Shown here in pieces: positions 1 to 9,649 of a DNA stretch of 46,691 nt. The DNA lies in contig JABMQH010000068.1 of the NCBI GenBank assembly GCA_013203355.1, positions 1 to 46,691 on the forward strand, read 5' to 3'. The notes below the pieces were generated by a model. That model worked only from the letters and a program-made list of their open reading frames with translations, had not been told where the DNA came from and searched no databases. Position numbers and translations under genes: made by a program. The number at the start of each line of letters is the position of its first letter. Positions within the stretch are counted from its first letter, which is position 1. The DNA is from Candidatus Omnitrophota bacterium. GTDB lineage: Bacteria > Omnitrophota > Gorgyraeia > JABMQH01.

Positions 1-99
1 CTGGGGTGTTATCGGATAGCCTGCGTAGAACCTGCATCCCGCTAATATCGCACCTTCTGCACACGCCTCATTTCCCGACATCAATATCTTTTTTGTCAT
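1..99 (-). CDS. 2-oxoacid:ferredoxin oxidoreductase alpha subunit, N-terminus only (runs off window)
   Basis: Minus-strand translation [33 protein letters not shown] matches KorA/VorB-type N-termini; ATGA overlap with the ferredoxin stop codon. Confidence 0.85.
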   Translation of the reverse strand, partial: MTKKILMSGNEACAEGAILAGCRFYAGYPITPQ

Positions 100-299
100 T
101 TAAAAACCTCTATCGCGCAATCCGGACACACAATCGCGCAAAGCATACAACCCTTACATTTCTTTGCGCCTTTAAACTTTACGGCTTTAAGCCCAAAACT
201 ATTAAAAGGCCCTGAAGGATCTATTAAGCATTCCGGACAGGCGGTTATGCATAGCTGGCAACCTTTACATTTTTCCTTATCTATTGTTATCTTGGCCAT
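96..299 (-). CDS. 4Fe-4S ferredoxin, probable delta subunit of 2-oxoacid:ferredoxin oxidoreductase
   Basis: Two CxxCxxxCP clusters ([24 protein letters not shown]); adjacent to korA-like gene. Confidence 0.9.
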   Translation of the reverse strand: MAKITIDKEKCKGCQLCITACPECLIDPSGPFNSFGLKAVKFKGAKKCKGCMLCAIVCPDCAIEVFK

Positions 300-2206
300 T
301 ATAAATACTCTTTTATGATTGCGGCTATACCTTCTGGGGTAAGATTATATCGCCTGAATAGCTGCTCTCTTGAGCCATGCTCAATAAATGCGCTGGGTAG
401 GCCTATCCTCTTTACCTTAACGTCCCAAATCTTTTCCATTTCGAAAAATTCCAGCACGGCACTTCCGAACCCGCCATCCACTACCCCTTCTTCTAACGTA
501 AAAAATAATTTTACCCGCTTAGATAGATCCATCAGCAATTCCTCATCCAGCGGTTTTACAAATCTTGCGTTAATAACTGTTGTGCTTACCCCCTCTTTAT
601 CTAAAACTGAGGCCGCCTCTTGTCCTAAACAAACCATACTACCCAATGCAAAAATTACAGCATGTTTTCCTTTTCTTAAAACTTCTGTCTTGCCTAATTC
701 GACCTTGGGCATCATTCGGCCATCTGAAGGTACTGTGGTTTTTTGTTTTTCCTCCGCTCCGCGCGGATACCTGATGGCAATAGGCCCATTATTATACTGT
801 ACCGCAAAATCAATCATAAGTCTCAATTCTTCTGTATCTTTAGGCGCCATAACAACCATTTTGGGTATGTGCCTTAAATACGAAAGATCAAAAAGACCGT
901 GATGGGTGGGGCCATCTTCGCCAACAAGACCTGCCCTATCCAAGCAGAACACAACCGGCAAGTCCTGCAGGGCCACATCGTGAATAATTTGATCATACGC
1001 CCTCTGTAAAAATGTGGAATATATCGCAACTATCGGCTTATACCCTCCCCTGGCGAGTCCCGCCGCAAAACCAACGGCGTGCTGCTCCGCAATGCCGACG
1101 TCAAAAAACCTATCCGGGAAAAGTTTTGCGAACTCCGACAGCCCTGTCCCGTCCGGCATAGCGGCTGTTATGGCTACGACCTTATCAGATTTTTTTGCCG
1201 CTTCAACTAAGCATTCGCCAAATACATCCGTGTAGGTCCTCCCTTTTACGAACTGAATCTCTCCATCGGACATAACCCTTTTTATCCCTGTTTCTACCTC
1301 AAAAGGAGAGGCGCTATGGAATTTCTCCGGGCACTCCTCGGCATACTTATAACCCCTGCCCTTCTTAGTAATTACATGAAGCAACACCGGCTCTTTTAGC
1401 TCTATAACCTTTTTCAAAATCTCAATAAGGAGGTTGATATCATGGCCGTCAATCGGGCCAAAATACCTGAATCCCATTTCTTCAAAAACAATGCCGGCGG
1501 TTAAAAGATTCTTAAGGCCCTCCTCAAACCGCTTTGCCGCCTTGTATGCCTTATATCCGAATTTTGGCACCTTCTTTATCAGGGCCTCCGAATCCTTCCT
1601 TATTCTATTATAAAGGGGATTTGTTAAAATCCTATTTAGATATTTACTTAAGGCCCCTACGGTAGGGGAAATCGATAACTCATTATCATTCAGGACAACA
1701 AGAAGATTTTTCTTAAGATGGCCCGCGTGGTTTAAGGCCTCAAATGCCATACCGCCGCCTAAGGCCGCATCTCCTATAACAACTGTGACTTTATCGTTTT
1801 TATTTTTTAAATCTCTGGCCGTTATCAGCCCAAGCGCGTTTGAAATCGAAGTAGAGCTGTGGCCCACTGTGAATATATCATACGGGCTTTCGTTCTTATT
1901 CGGAAAACCGCTCAGCCCACCCAGTTGCCTTATCGTGCCAAATCTCGTGCGGCGTCCTGTTAAAATTTTGTGTGCATACGCCTGATGGCCCACATCCCAA
2001 AGGATCCTATCGATTGGTGCGTTCAAAAGATAATGAAGCGCTATTGTCAGATCCACCGCCCCAAGGCTCGAGGCCAGATGCCCTCCGGTATTACATATTA
2101 CCTTGATAATTTCCTGCCTTATTTCTTCGGCGAGCTCCGGCAGCTTTTCTATCGGAAGTTTTTTTAAATCTTTGGGGCTGTTAATTTGATTTAATAGCTG
2201 TGGCAT
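299..2206 (-). CDS. dxs: 1-deoxy-D-xylulose-5-phosphate synthase
   Basis: 635 aa; DVGHQAYAHKILTGR, GDAALGGGMAFEALNHAG, EDGPTHHGLFDL motifs. Confidence 0.97.
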   Translation of the reverse strand: MPQLLNQINSPKDLKKLPIEKLPELAEEIRQEIIKVICNTGGHLASSLGAVDLTIALHYLLNAPIDRILWDVGHQAYAHKILTGRRTRFGTIRQLGGLSGFPNKNESPYDIFTVGHSSTSISNALGLITARDLKNKNDKVTVVIGDAALGGGMAFEALNHAGHLKKNLLVVLNDNELSISPTVGALSKYLNRILTNPLYNRIRKDSEALIKKVPKFGYKAYKAAKRFEEGLKNLLTAGIVFEEMGFRYFGPIDGHDINLLIEILKKVIELKEPVLLHVITKKGRGYKYAEECPEKFHSASPFEVETGIKRVMSDGEIQFVKGRTYTDVFGECLVEAAKKSDKVVAITAAMPDGTGLSEFAKLFPDRFFDVGIAEQHAVGFAAGLARGGYKPIVAIYSTFLQRAYDQIIHDVALQDLPVVFCLDRAGLVGEDGPTHHGLFDLSYLRHIPKMVVMAPKDTEELRLMIDFAVQYNNGPIAIRYPRGAEEKQKTTVPSDGRMMPKVELGKTEVLRKGKHAVIFALGSMVCLGQEAASVLDKEGVSTTVINARFVKPLDEELLMDLSKRVKLFFTLEEGVVDGGFGSAVLEFFEMEKIWDVKVKRIGLPSAFIEHGSREQLFRRYNLTPEGIAAIIKEYL

Positions 2207-3033
2207 TATATCTTTCTTTCAACTAAATAATCGGCAATGGCCCTTAAGTTGCCTGCCTTGCCTGAAAAAATAGAAAGGCTATCCTTTGCTTTCTCAGTAA
2301 GAAATCTTGCTTTTTTATAAGCACCTTCTTTTCCGAATCCTCTGACAGAATCCCCGTTGTCCAATATGTCATCAATTATCTGAAAGGCCCCACCAATAGA
2401 TTTACCGAATTCCCCCATGGTTTTTATCTTTTTAGAATCCGCTCCTGCTGCTATGGCGCCTATCTTCAATGCCGCCTTTATAAGTGCGCCTGTCTTACGT
2501 AAATTTATGTAGTTCAGGATACTTGGCAATTTCTTCCTGCCGTCGTATTCAATATCGACACACTGCCCGCCTATCATACCCATGCTCCCGGTTGAAGCTG
2601 TCAGCTCCCTTATCAATTTTACTTTTATGCCTGAATCCCCGCCGGTTGTTAAGGTCTCGAAGGCCAAAGACAAAAGTCCGTCCCCGGCTAATATCGCTGT
2701 GGCTTCATCGAATTTTTTATGGCAGGTCCATTTCCCGCGCCTGTAATCATCGTCATCCATGCTGGGAAGGTCATCATGTATCAGTGAAAAGGTATGCACG
2801 AGCTCTATGGCGCAGGCGGCGCGTAAGACATCCCTGATTTTGCCGCCGCAGCAAAAACAGCTCTCTATAGCCAGGATAGGCCGTATCCTTTTCCCACCTG
2901 AAAAAACGCTGTATCTCATCGCCTTATGAAGTTTTTTTGGCGCGGCAACCTGCTTTGGGAGTATTTCATTCAGCGCCTTGTCCACTACAATTTTACGTGC
3001 CTTTAATATTTTGCTTATATCATCCATTTTCAT
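2206..3033 (-). CDS. ispA: Polyprenyl (geranyl/farnesyl) diphosphate synthase
   Basis: SGGKRIRPIL, HDDLPSMDDDDYRRG, FQIIDDILD motifs. Confidence 0.93.
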   Translation of the reverse strand: MKMDDISKILKARKIVVDKALNEILPKQVAAPKKLHKAMRYSVFSGGKRIRPILAIESCFCCGGKIRDVLRAACAIELVHTFSLIHDDLPSMDDDDYRRGKWTCHKKFDEATAILAGDGLLSLAFETLTTGGDSGIKVKLIRELTASTGSMGMIGGQCVDIEYDGRKKLPSILNYINLRKTGALIKAALKIGAIAAGADSKKIKTMGEFGKSIGGAFQIIDDILDNGDSVRGFGKEGAYKKARFLTEKAKDSLSIFSGKAGNLRAIADYLVERKI

Positions 3034-3038
3034 CTAGA

Positions 3039-3269
3039 CTAATCTGTTCCTTCGTCAAATGGCTTTAATTGAAATTTTCCATTGGGGGCTTTTGTCAGAA
3101 CCTCAACCTTTTTTTGCGCAACATCCAACTTCTTAGAGCACGCCTGAACCAGCTTTATGCCTTCTTCGTATTTCTTAAGCGCCTCATCTAAAGATAGCTC
3201 TCCGTCCTCCAGTTCGCTGACTATTTTTTCAAGCCTCTCAAGCGATTTTTCAAAATTTTGTTCCGCCAT
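3039..3269 (-). CDS. xseB: Exodeoxyribonuclease VII small subunit
   Basis: FEKSLERLEKIVSELEDGELSLDEALKKYEEGIKL; next to xseA. Confidence 0.95.
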   Translation of the reverse strand: MAEQNFEKSLERLEKIVSELEDGELSLDEALKKYEEGIKLVQACSKKLDVAQKKVEVLTKAPNGKFQLKPFDEGTD

Positions 3270-3305
3270 ATCATTGCCCTCCTCGCATCTTGGTACTCCG
3301 TACTA

Positions 3306-4535
3306 TCAATTTTCAACCTTGCTTATGATTTTGCCCTTATTCAATCTTGTCTCTATCTTGTCCCCCGGCTTCAGTACTTTCGCATCCTTGATAGCCTTCC
3401 CTTCCGGTAATTTAAAGGTTATGCTGTACCCTCTGGACAAAACCGCTAATGGGCTTAAGGCCTCTAATTTACCGGTTAAGGTATTGAACTCTTCCTTATT
3501 CAACTCAACTATGTGGTTCGTCCTTATGGTAAGGTCGTGCATCAAATCATCTACCCTCTGCCTCATCTGTACCACCAGGTTTAGCGGCTGGCGCAGTATG
3601 TAACTTTCTTTCAGCTGTTTAAATCGTTCTTTTAAAAGATTGATCTTATGCAGGAAATTGTTTGTTAACCTCCTATACGAGGTTTCTATCATAGAAGCCA
3701 GCTTTTCCTTCTCGGGTATAACTAATTCTGCAGCAGCCGAAGGCGTAGGTGCTCTAAAATCAGCCACAAAATCGGAAATCGTAAAGTCCACTTCGTGCCC
3801 AACCGCGGATATCACAGGTAGTCTGGAATCAAAAATTGCCCTGGCAACTATTTCTTCGTTAAAAGGCCATAGATCTTCCATGCTCCCGCCGCCCCTTGTG
3901 AGCACTATGACATCTATCTTGTTATATTTATTGAATTGCTTGATTGCATCGGCAATTTCATGGGCCGCATCTTTTCCCTGAACCCTTACCGGGTTTATAA
4001 TTATCTCAATATTTTGGAATCTCCTTCTTGAGATATTTAATACGTCTCGTATCGCGGCACCGGTGGGCGATGTAACTATACCTATGCGATTCGGTAGAAA
4101 AGGAACAGGTTTTTTATGGGCTGGGTCAAATAGGCCTTCCTTCTCTAGCCTTTCCTTTAATTGCTGAAATGCCAATTGGAGCGCACCGATACCTTTTGGC
4201 TCCATCGCCTGAACGTAGAGTTGGTATTCCCCTTTTTTCTCATAGATGCCAACCTTGCCAAGGCATAGGACTTTCATCCCATCTTTTGGGACAAATCTCA
4301 ATTGCTGATTAGCCATTCTAAACATTGCGCATTTCAGTACCGCGTTTTCGTCCTTCAGGCTAAAATACATATGGCCTGAAGAGTGCAGTATAAAATTTGA
4401 AATCTCCCCCTCCACCCATGCCGACGGGAAGGCGCTTTCCAAAAGCATTCGCGCTTCACGCGTAAGTTCGGCTACGGTGTATATATGCCTCTTTGTGGCT
4501 GGTTTGTCTGAAATCCGGGGGGTCAGTTTCTGCAT
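3306..4535 (-). CDS. xseA: Exodeoxyribonuclease VII large subunit
   Basis: OB domain plus IGIVTSPTGAAIRDVLNISRRR, TRGGGSMEDLWPFNEE. Confidence 0.96.
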   Translation of the reverse strand: MQKLTPRISDKPATKRHIYTVAELTREARMLLESAFPSAWVEGEISNFILHSSGHMYFSLKDENAVLKCAMFRMANQQLRFVPKDGMKVLCLGKVGIYEKKGEYQLYVQAMEPKGIGALQLAFQQLKERLEKEGLFDPAHKKPVPFLPNRIGIVTSPTGAAIRDVLNISRRRFQNIEIIINPVRVQGKDAAHEIADAIKQFNKYNKIDVIVLTRGGGSMEDLWPFNEEIVARAIFDSRLPVISAVGHEVDFTISDFVADFRAPTPSAAAELVIPEKEKLASMIETSYRRLTNNFLHKINLLKERFKQLKESYILRQPLNLVVQMRQRVDDLMHDLTIRTNHIVELNKEEFNTLTGKLEALSPLAVLSRGYSITFKLPEGKAIKDAKVLKPGDKIETRLNKGKIISKVEN

Positions 4536-4578
4536 AATACTATTATATTCCTATGAAACTTAAGTTTCAATACTTCTA

Positions 4579-5355
4579 TTATAGCGGTCTTTGTATTCTC
4601 TTTATAGACAATGCCTTCCCGGATTTTTCATCCACCTCAACCACGGCCCCGGCAAGTTTCACGTTATCCTCAGCCATCTCAAATCTTGTTGGCAACTGTG
4701 TTACAAATCTTGTTAGGATCTGGTCAACCCTTCTTCCGATAACGGAATCGTACGGCCCTGTCATACCTAAGTCTGTAATATATGCGGTACCTTTCGGTAA
4801 AATCCTCTCATCCGCAGTCTGAATATGCGTATGCGTCCCGAATACGCAGGAAACAACTCCATCCAAATACCAGCCTAAGGCTATCTTCTCGCTTGTGGCT
4901 TCAGCGTGTATATCCACAAAAATAATCTTAGTTAACTTAGATATATTATCTATCTCTTCTCTTACGACCCTGAACGGACATTCAACGGAATCCATAAAAA
5001 CCCTACCGGCAAGATTTATGACGCCGATCTTCGCTGATTTTTTATCTATTACGCAGGAACCGAATCCCGGGGCGCCATTCGGATAGTTTGCAGGCCTTAA
5101 TATATTACTGTTCTTGCCAAGGTATTCAAAGACCTCTTTTCTATTCCATATATGGTCGCCTGTGGTCATGACATCTATCCCATATTTAAACAGTTCGTCA
5201 GCAATCCGCGGCGTCACCCCGCTTCCGCCTGCCGCATTCTCAGCGTTGGCGATTACGAGGTCAAGGGCTTCCTCTTTTCTTAAAACAGGTATAAGTTCTT
5301 CCACTGCGTTTCTACCTGGACGGCCTACTATGTCGCCTATTATTAGTATTTTCAT
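4579..5355 (-). CDS. ymdB: YmdB-type metallophosphoesterase (TIGR00282 family)
   Basis: MKILIIGDIVGRPGRNAV, NAENAAGGSGVTP, FGTHTHIQTADERILPKGTAYITDLGMTGP; next to rny as in many genomes. Confidence 0.93.
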   Translation of the reverse strand: MKILIIGDIVGRPGRNAVEELIPVLRKEEALDLVIANAENAAGGSGVTPRIADELFKYGIDVMTTGDHIWNRKEVFEYLGKNSNILRPANYPNGAPGFGSCVIDKKSAKIGVINLAGRVFMDSVECPFRVVREEIDNISKLTKIIFVDIHAEATSEKIALGWYLDGVVSCVFGTHTHIQTADERILPKGTAYITDLGMTGPYDSVIGRRVDQILTRFVTQLPTRFEMAEDNVKLAGAVVEVDEKSGKALSIKRIQRPL

Positions 5356-5404
5356 AAAAATATCTTTTCCTTTTTGGGGTCAGATTATATGCACCTATGG
5401 GGAC

Positions 5405-5430
5405 AGGTTCCTGCGGTTTCCCGGGAACCT
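5405..5430. repeat. Dispersed hairpin repeat, copy 1 (AGGTTCC-12-GGAACCT core within GGGGACAGGTTCCTGCGGTTTCCCGGGAACCTACCCC)
   Basis: Palindrome read directly; second copy at 8081-8106 with same spacing; preceded by TGGGGTCAGATTATATGCACC. Confidence 0.8.
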
Positions 5431-5453
5431 ACCCCAACTATGCGCTTGGGTCA

Positions 5454-7025
5454 TTACTTTGCGTATTCGATCGCCCTTGTTTCTCTGATCACTACAACCT
5501 TTATCTGGCCCGGATATTCAAGCCCTTCTTCAATCTTTTTTGTAATATCCCTTGCTAAAACAATGGACTCCTGGTCCGATATCTTTTCGGGCTGAACTAT
5601 TACCCTTATCTCTCTGCCCGCCTGAATCGCATAGGCCTTTGCGACACCTTTAAACGAATCTGCGATAGATTCCAATTTTTCAAGACGTTTTACATAAATC
5701 TCTAACGTCTCTCTCCGGGCCCCTGGCCTTGTAGCGCTTATCGCATCCGCTGCCTGGCAGAGGACAGCCAAAAGCGTCTTTGCCTCTATGTCCTGATGGT
5801 GTGCCTCTACTGCATGAATCACGCTTTCCGGTTCATTAAATTTACGTGTCAGCTCCGCCCCTATCTTGGCGTGCGTTCCTTCGACTTCATGGCTGACCGC
5901 CTTGCCGATATCATGCAGGAGCCCAACGCGCCTTGCAAGATAAAAGTCCAATTTCAGCTCAGACGCCATTATGCCCATAAGAAAAGCGACTTCTTTCGAA
6001 TGCTGCAATACATTTTGTCCATAGCTGGTCCTGTATTTTAACCTACCCAAAAGCCTTACAAGTTCAGGATGTATCCCCTGCAAGCCTACATCTAGTAGTG
6101 TCTTTTCTCCTTCTTCTTTTATTGTAACATCCATCTCTTTTTTGACCTTTTCGACAACCTCTTCAATCCTCCCCGGGTGTATCCGTCCGTCCTCCATGAG
6201 GCGCTCAAGGGTAAGTTTCGTTATTTCTCTTTTAACCGCATCAAAACTTGAAAGTGTAATTGCCTCAGGGGTGTCATCTATTATGATGTCCACACCCGTT
6301 GCAATCTCAAGGGCCCTTATGTTCCTTCCTTCCCTTCCAATAATACGCCCTTTCATCTCATCGTTTGGCAAACTTACAGAGCTGACCGTTGTCTCAACCG
6401 TATGGTCGGCAGCGCATCTCTGTATTGCAAGGCCTATGATCTTTCTTGCCTGTTTATCCGCGTTCTCTTTGGCTTCGTCTTCGAGCCTTTTCATTGTATT
6501 AGCTGCATCGCGCTTGACCTCGTCTTCCAGGCGCGTAAAAAGCTGCTTCTTGGCCTCCTCGACTGTAAGCCCGGATATACTCTGCAATTTTTCTTTTTCC
6601 TCATTCACCAAAGTCTGCAGCTCTCTTTCTTTTAAGCCTAAATTCCTATCCCGATCAGCCAGGGATCTCACCCTGTCTGATAAATCTTTCTCCTTCTTGT
6701 CTAAAATATCGACTTTCCTGTCAATATTTTCTTCTTTTTGCATCAGCCGCTTTTCCAGCGCACTCAATTCCTGGCGTCTTTCTTTGGTCTCCTTCTCGAA
6801 ATCCGCCCTGACCTTATGCAAAAGGTCCTTCCCTTCCAGCTCCGCTTCCTTTCGCTTGCTGGCCTGTTGTTTCTTTGCATCTTCTAAGATCTGTTTTGCG
6901 CTTTGCTCTGCATTTTTAATTTTTCTATCCGCGATATACTTCCTCACGGAATAGCCTACAAAAAACATCAATACGCCTACCACCAGGCATATTCCAGAAA
7001 TTACTAAAATCGATTGTCCAAACAT
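5454..7025 (-). CDS. rny: Ribonuclease Y
   Basis: N-terminal TM, coiled coil, KH ([15 protein letters not shown]), HD ([13 protein letters not shown]...LLHDIGKA). Confidence 0.97.
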   Translation of the reverse strand: MFGQSILVISGICLVVGVLMFFVGYSVRKYIADRKIKNAEQSAKQILEDAKKQQASKRKEAELEGKDLLHKVRADFEKETKERRQELSALEKRLMQKEENIDRKVDILDKKEKDLSDRVRSLADRDRNLGLKERELQTLVNEEKEKLQSISGLTVEEAKKQLFTRLEDEVKRDAANTMKRLEDEAKENADKQARKIIGLAIQRCAADHTVETTVSSVSLPNDEMKGRIIGREGRNIRALEIATGVDIIIDDTPEAITLSSFDAVKREITKLTLERLMEDGRIHPGRIEEVVEKVKKEMDVTIKEEGEKTLLDVGLQGIHPELVRLLGRLKYRTSYGQNVLQHSKEVAFLMGIMASELKLDFYLARRVGLLHDIGKAVSHEVEGTHAKIGAELTRKFNEPESVIHAVEAHHQDIEAKTLLAVLCQAADAISATRPGARRETLEIYVKRLEKLESIADSFKGVAKAYAIQAGREIRVIVQPEKISDQESIVLARDITKKIEEGLEYPGQIKVVVIRETRAIEYAK

Positions 7026-7070
7026 TGATTCCTCCTCCTTCTTGTTGTGTAAGCACTCCTTGCTTGCGCG

Positions 7071-7655
7071 TCAGCCCGCGAGAAGCATCTTGACAGGAAT
7101 GTCGTGGGGCAGTCTTGGGATTGATTCTACTACTTGAAAATTAAAGCAGAGCCCAATTGTCAGGGCGCGTTTTGGAAGTCCTTTTAAAAACTTATCGTAA
7201 TAACCCTTGCCTCTTCCAAGTCTATTTCCAGCTTTGTCAAACGCAATCCCCGGAACTAAAACCAATTCCATATCTTCGCAAGGAATCGGCCTAATTGTTT
7301 TGGCCTCTGGCTGACCTACGCCATAAAAGCCTTTTTTGAGTTCTTTTTCTCTGCTGTTAATTTGAGAAATGTTTAAACATCCCTCCCCCTCAACTACGAC
7401 AGGCACCCCAACCCTTTTCCCCATCTGGATGCTCTCATCAATCATATCGTACGTGTTGACCTCTGTCTCCATTGATACATAAAATACCACGCACCTTGCC
7501 TTCTTGAACTCCTCTAAATCAAATAATCTTCTCTTGATAGCTGCGCTATTCTCTAAAATTTGCTTTTTCTCTTGGGATCGTAACTGACTTGATATCTCCT
7601 TTCTTATCTTCCTTTTTGACAACAAAATTGTGTTATCCTGACTGTTTTCACTCAT
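7071..7655 (-). CDS. 5-formyltetrahydrofolate cyclo-ligase
   Basis: LVLVPGIAFDKAGNRLGRGKGYYDKFL signature. Confidence 0.93.
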   Translation of the reverse strand: MSENSQDNTILLSKRKIRKEISSQLRSQEKKQILENSAAIKRRLFDLEEFKKARCVVFYVSMETEVNTYDMIDESIQMGKRVGVPVVVEGEGCLNISQINSREKELKKGFYGVGQPEAKTIRPIPCEDMELVLVPGIAFDKAGNRLGRGKGYYDKFLKGLPKRALTIGLCFNFQVVESIPRLPHDIPVKMLLAG

Positions 7656-7663
7656 TGTTTACC

Positions 7664-8047
7664 TTATTTCCTTGGATGCTTTTTTAAATAATCGTCTATT
7701 GCGCTCTTTAATGCCTGCTCTGCCAATAACGAGCAATGCATTTTTATCTTAGGTAGTCCTCCTAATGCCTCGGCTACAGCCCTATTCGAAATCTTAAACG
7801 CCTCGTCTACAGTTTTTCCCTTAACAAGCTCTGTGACCATTGAGCTTGTGGCAATAGCGGCCCCGCATCCGAACGTCTTGAATTTTGCATCCGCTATAAC
7901 GTTATCCCTTACCTTTATATAAAGCTCCATTATATCCCCGCACATGGCATTCCCGACGTGTCCGGTGCCGTCTGCATCGGGCATATCCCCTACGTTCCTG
8001 GGATTTTTGAAATGGTCCATTACCTTTTCGCTATATTGCCCTTCCAT
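7664..8047 (-). CDS. iscU: Iron-sulfur cluster scaffold, IscU/NifU N-terminal type
   Basis: YSEKVMDHFKNPRNVG, GCGAAIATSSMVTELVKGK, K(M)HCSLLAEQAL. Confidence 0.95.
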   Translation of the reverse strand: MEGQYSEKVMDHFKNPRNVGDMPDADGTGHVGNAMCGDIMELYIKVRDNVIADAKFKTFGCGAAIATSSMVTELVKGKTVDEAFKISNRAVAEALGGLPKIKMHCSLLAEQALKSAIDDYLKKHPRK

Positions 8048-8080
8048 ATCTCATTCGCTCCTATGGGTTCCTATGGAGAC

Positions 8081-8106
8081 AGGTTCCTGCGGTCTCTCGG
8101 GAACCT
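8081..8106. repeat. Dispersed hairpin repeat, copy 2 (AGGTTCCTGCGGTCTCTCGGGAACCT)
   Basis: Same 26-nt hairpin length and arms as 5405-5430, with compensatory loop/arm variants. Confidence 0.8.
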
Positions 8107-8127
8107 ATCCCGACTTTGAATTTTGGC

Positions 8128-9291
8128 CTATCCTTTGTATAACGGCGACATCTTGCGCAACCTATCAATGATAGGCGGCAAAGCCTTTATTACGTAGTCA
8201 ATATCCTCTTCGTTGTTATCCTTACCTAATGAAAATCTTATAGAGCCCTGTGCCCTAACAGGGCTTACACCCATTGATGTCAAAACATGCGATGGCTCTA
8301 AGCTCCCGGATGTACAGGCAGAGCCGGTCGAGACCCCGACCCCTTCCATATCCAGGTTTAGAATTATAGATTCGCCTTCTAGATATTCAAAACTAATATT
8401 TACGGTATTGCAAAGTCTGTTTTCTGGATGCCCGTTTAAATAGGTGTGCTTGATGTTTTCCGTTATACCATTATGCAGCTTATCCCTAAGGGCCTTTATG
8501 CGAGTTTGGGACTCGCTCATATTTTTAGACGCCAGTTCTGCGGCCTTGCCTAAACCAACTATGCCTGCCACATTTTCGGTGCCCCCACGCCTGTTCTTTT
8601 CATGGTGCCCGCCGTGTAAAAGCCTAGTCAGCTTAACACCCTTTTTAATAAAAAGTGCGCCTACCCCCTTCGGCCCATAAAATTTATGCGCCGATAAGCT
8701 GATCAGATCCGCACCCAGCTTCGAGGCATTCATCGGAACTTTACCTGTCGCCTGGACGGCGTCTGTATGGAATAAAACGTCTTTCTCTTTTGCGATCTTT
8801 GAGATATCCGAAACAGGCTCTATTGTGCCGATCTCGTTATTTGCATACATTATCGAAATCAGTATCGTCTTATCGGTAATAGAATCTTTAAGCTCATTCA
8901 AATCCACAATGCCGAATTTATCAGTTTTTAAATAGGTTACTTTGTACCCGTTCTGCTCGAGAAATTTACAGGTATTCAGAACTGCATGGTGTTCAATTGA
9001 GCTTGTAATGATATGATTGCCTTTTGCTTTTAGGTTATCTGCGGCGCCTTTTATAGCAAAGTTATCGGACTCCGTGCCGCTTCCCGTAAAAACAACTTCA
9101 TCAACATCCTTCGCTCCTAAAAGTGAGGCGACCTTTGCCCTCGCCTCATCAATGCCTTTTCTGGCAAGCCTCCCGAATTCATGTACGCTTGAGGCATTTC
9201 CAAAAACATCCCTGTAATAAGGCAGCATTGCCTCCAGGATCATTGGGTCCAATGGCGTTGTGGCGTTGTGATCAAGATATATTTTTTTCAT
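8128..9291 (-). CDS. nifS: Cysteine desulfurase (NifS/IscS family)
   Basis: YLDHNATTPLDP, SAHKFYGPKGVGALF, TGSACTSGSLEPSHVL. Confidence 0.96.
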   Translation of the reverse strand: MKKIYLDHNATTPLDPMILEAMLPYYRDVFGNASSVHEFGRLARKGIDEARAKVASLLGAKDVDEVVFTGSGTESDNFAIKGAADNLKAKGNHIITSSIEHHAVLNTCKFLEQNGYKVTYLKTDKFGIVDLNELKDSITDKTILISIMYANNEIGTIEPVSDISKIAKEKDVLFHTDAVQATGKVPMNASKLGADLISLSAHKFYGPKGVGALFIKKGVKLTRLLHGGHHEKNRRGGTENVAGIVGLGKAAELASKNMSESQTRIKALRDKLHNGITENIKHTYLNGHPENRLCNTVNISFEYLEGESIILNLDMEGVGVSTGSACTSGSLEPSHVLTSMGVSPVRAQGSIRFSLGKDNNEEDIDYVIKALPPIIDRLRKMSPLYKG

Positions 9292-9601
9292 TTTGAAAAT
9301 TTATCGGGAGAGAATGCGGTGTTTTTAGGGTATCGCGGCGTGCTGGTTTTTGAATGGTTTTTGGGTGAGCGGTTTATTTAAAACAAGTTGAAGTGCCTTG
9401 TCTGTTTAATTCATCGCAAATAAGCATATTCTCGTTGTTCTCTTATCTATTAACCGCACCCTTACTTTTATCAACTCTCTTACAAGAATCATCTAAACAC
9501 CCTCTTGCGCATAGCGCAATCGAGTATATACAACCATTCAATTTAAAATGCTACCACCACTTGCGTTACCACTCTCCTGAAAAACCTCCTTCTTTTCAAT
9601 A

Positions 9602-9620
9602 GGTCTAATTATATTAGACC
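9602..9620. promoter_or_regulatory. Palindrome GGTCTAAT-TAT-ATTAGACC overlapping a TTGACA-17-TCTAAT promoter facing nifS
   Basis: Perfect 8-bp arms; on minus strand TTGACA lies 17 nt upstream of TCTAAT, which sits inside the palindrome. Confidence 0.55.
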
Positions 9621-9649
9621 ACTATCGTTTAATGGTGTCAATATAAATT

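Noticed and set aside
315-1235. Plus-strand ORFs opposite dxs (315..902, 580..774, 1014..1235)
   Set aside because: Antisense to a clearly conserved gene, with no recognisable domains.
6142-6954. 270-aa plus-strand Ser-rich ORF opposite rny
   Set aside because: Antisense of the coiled-coil region of rny; Ser/Leu-rich composition is the expected artefact.
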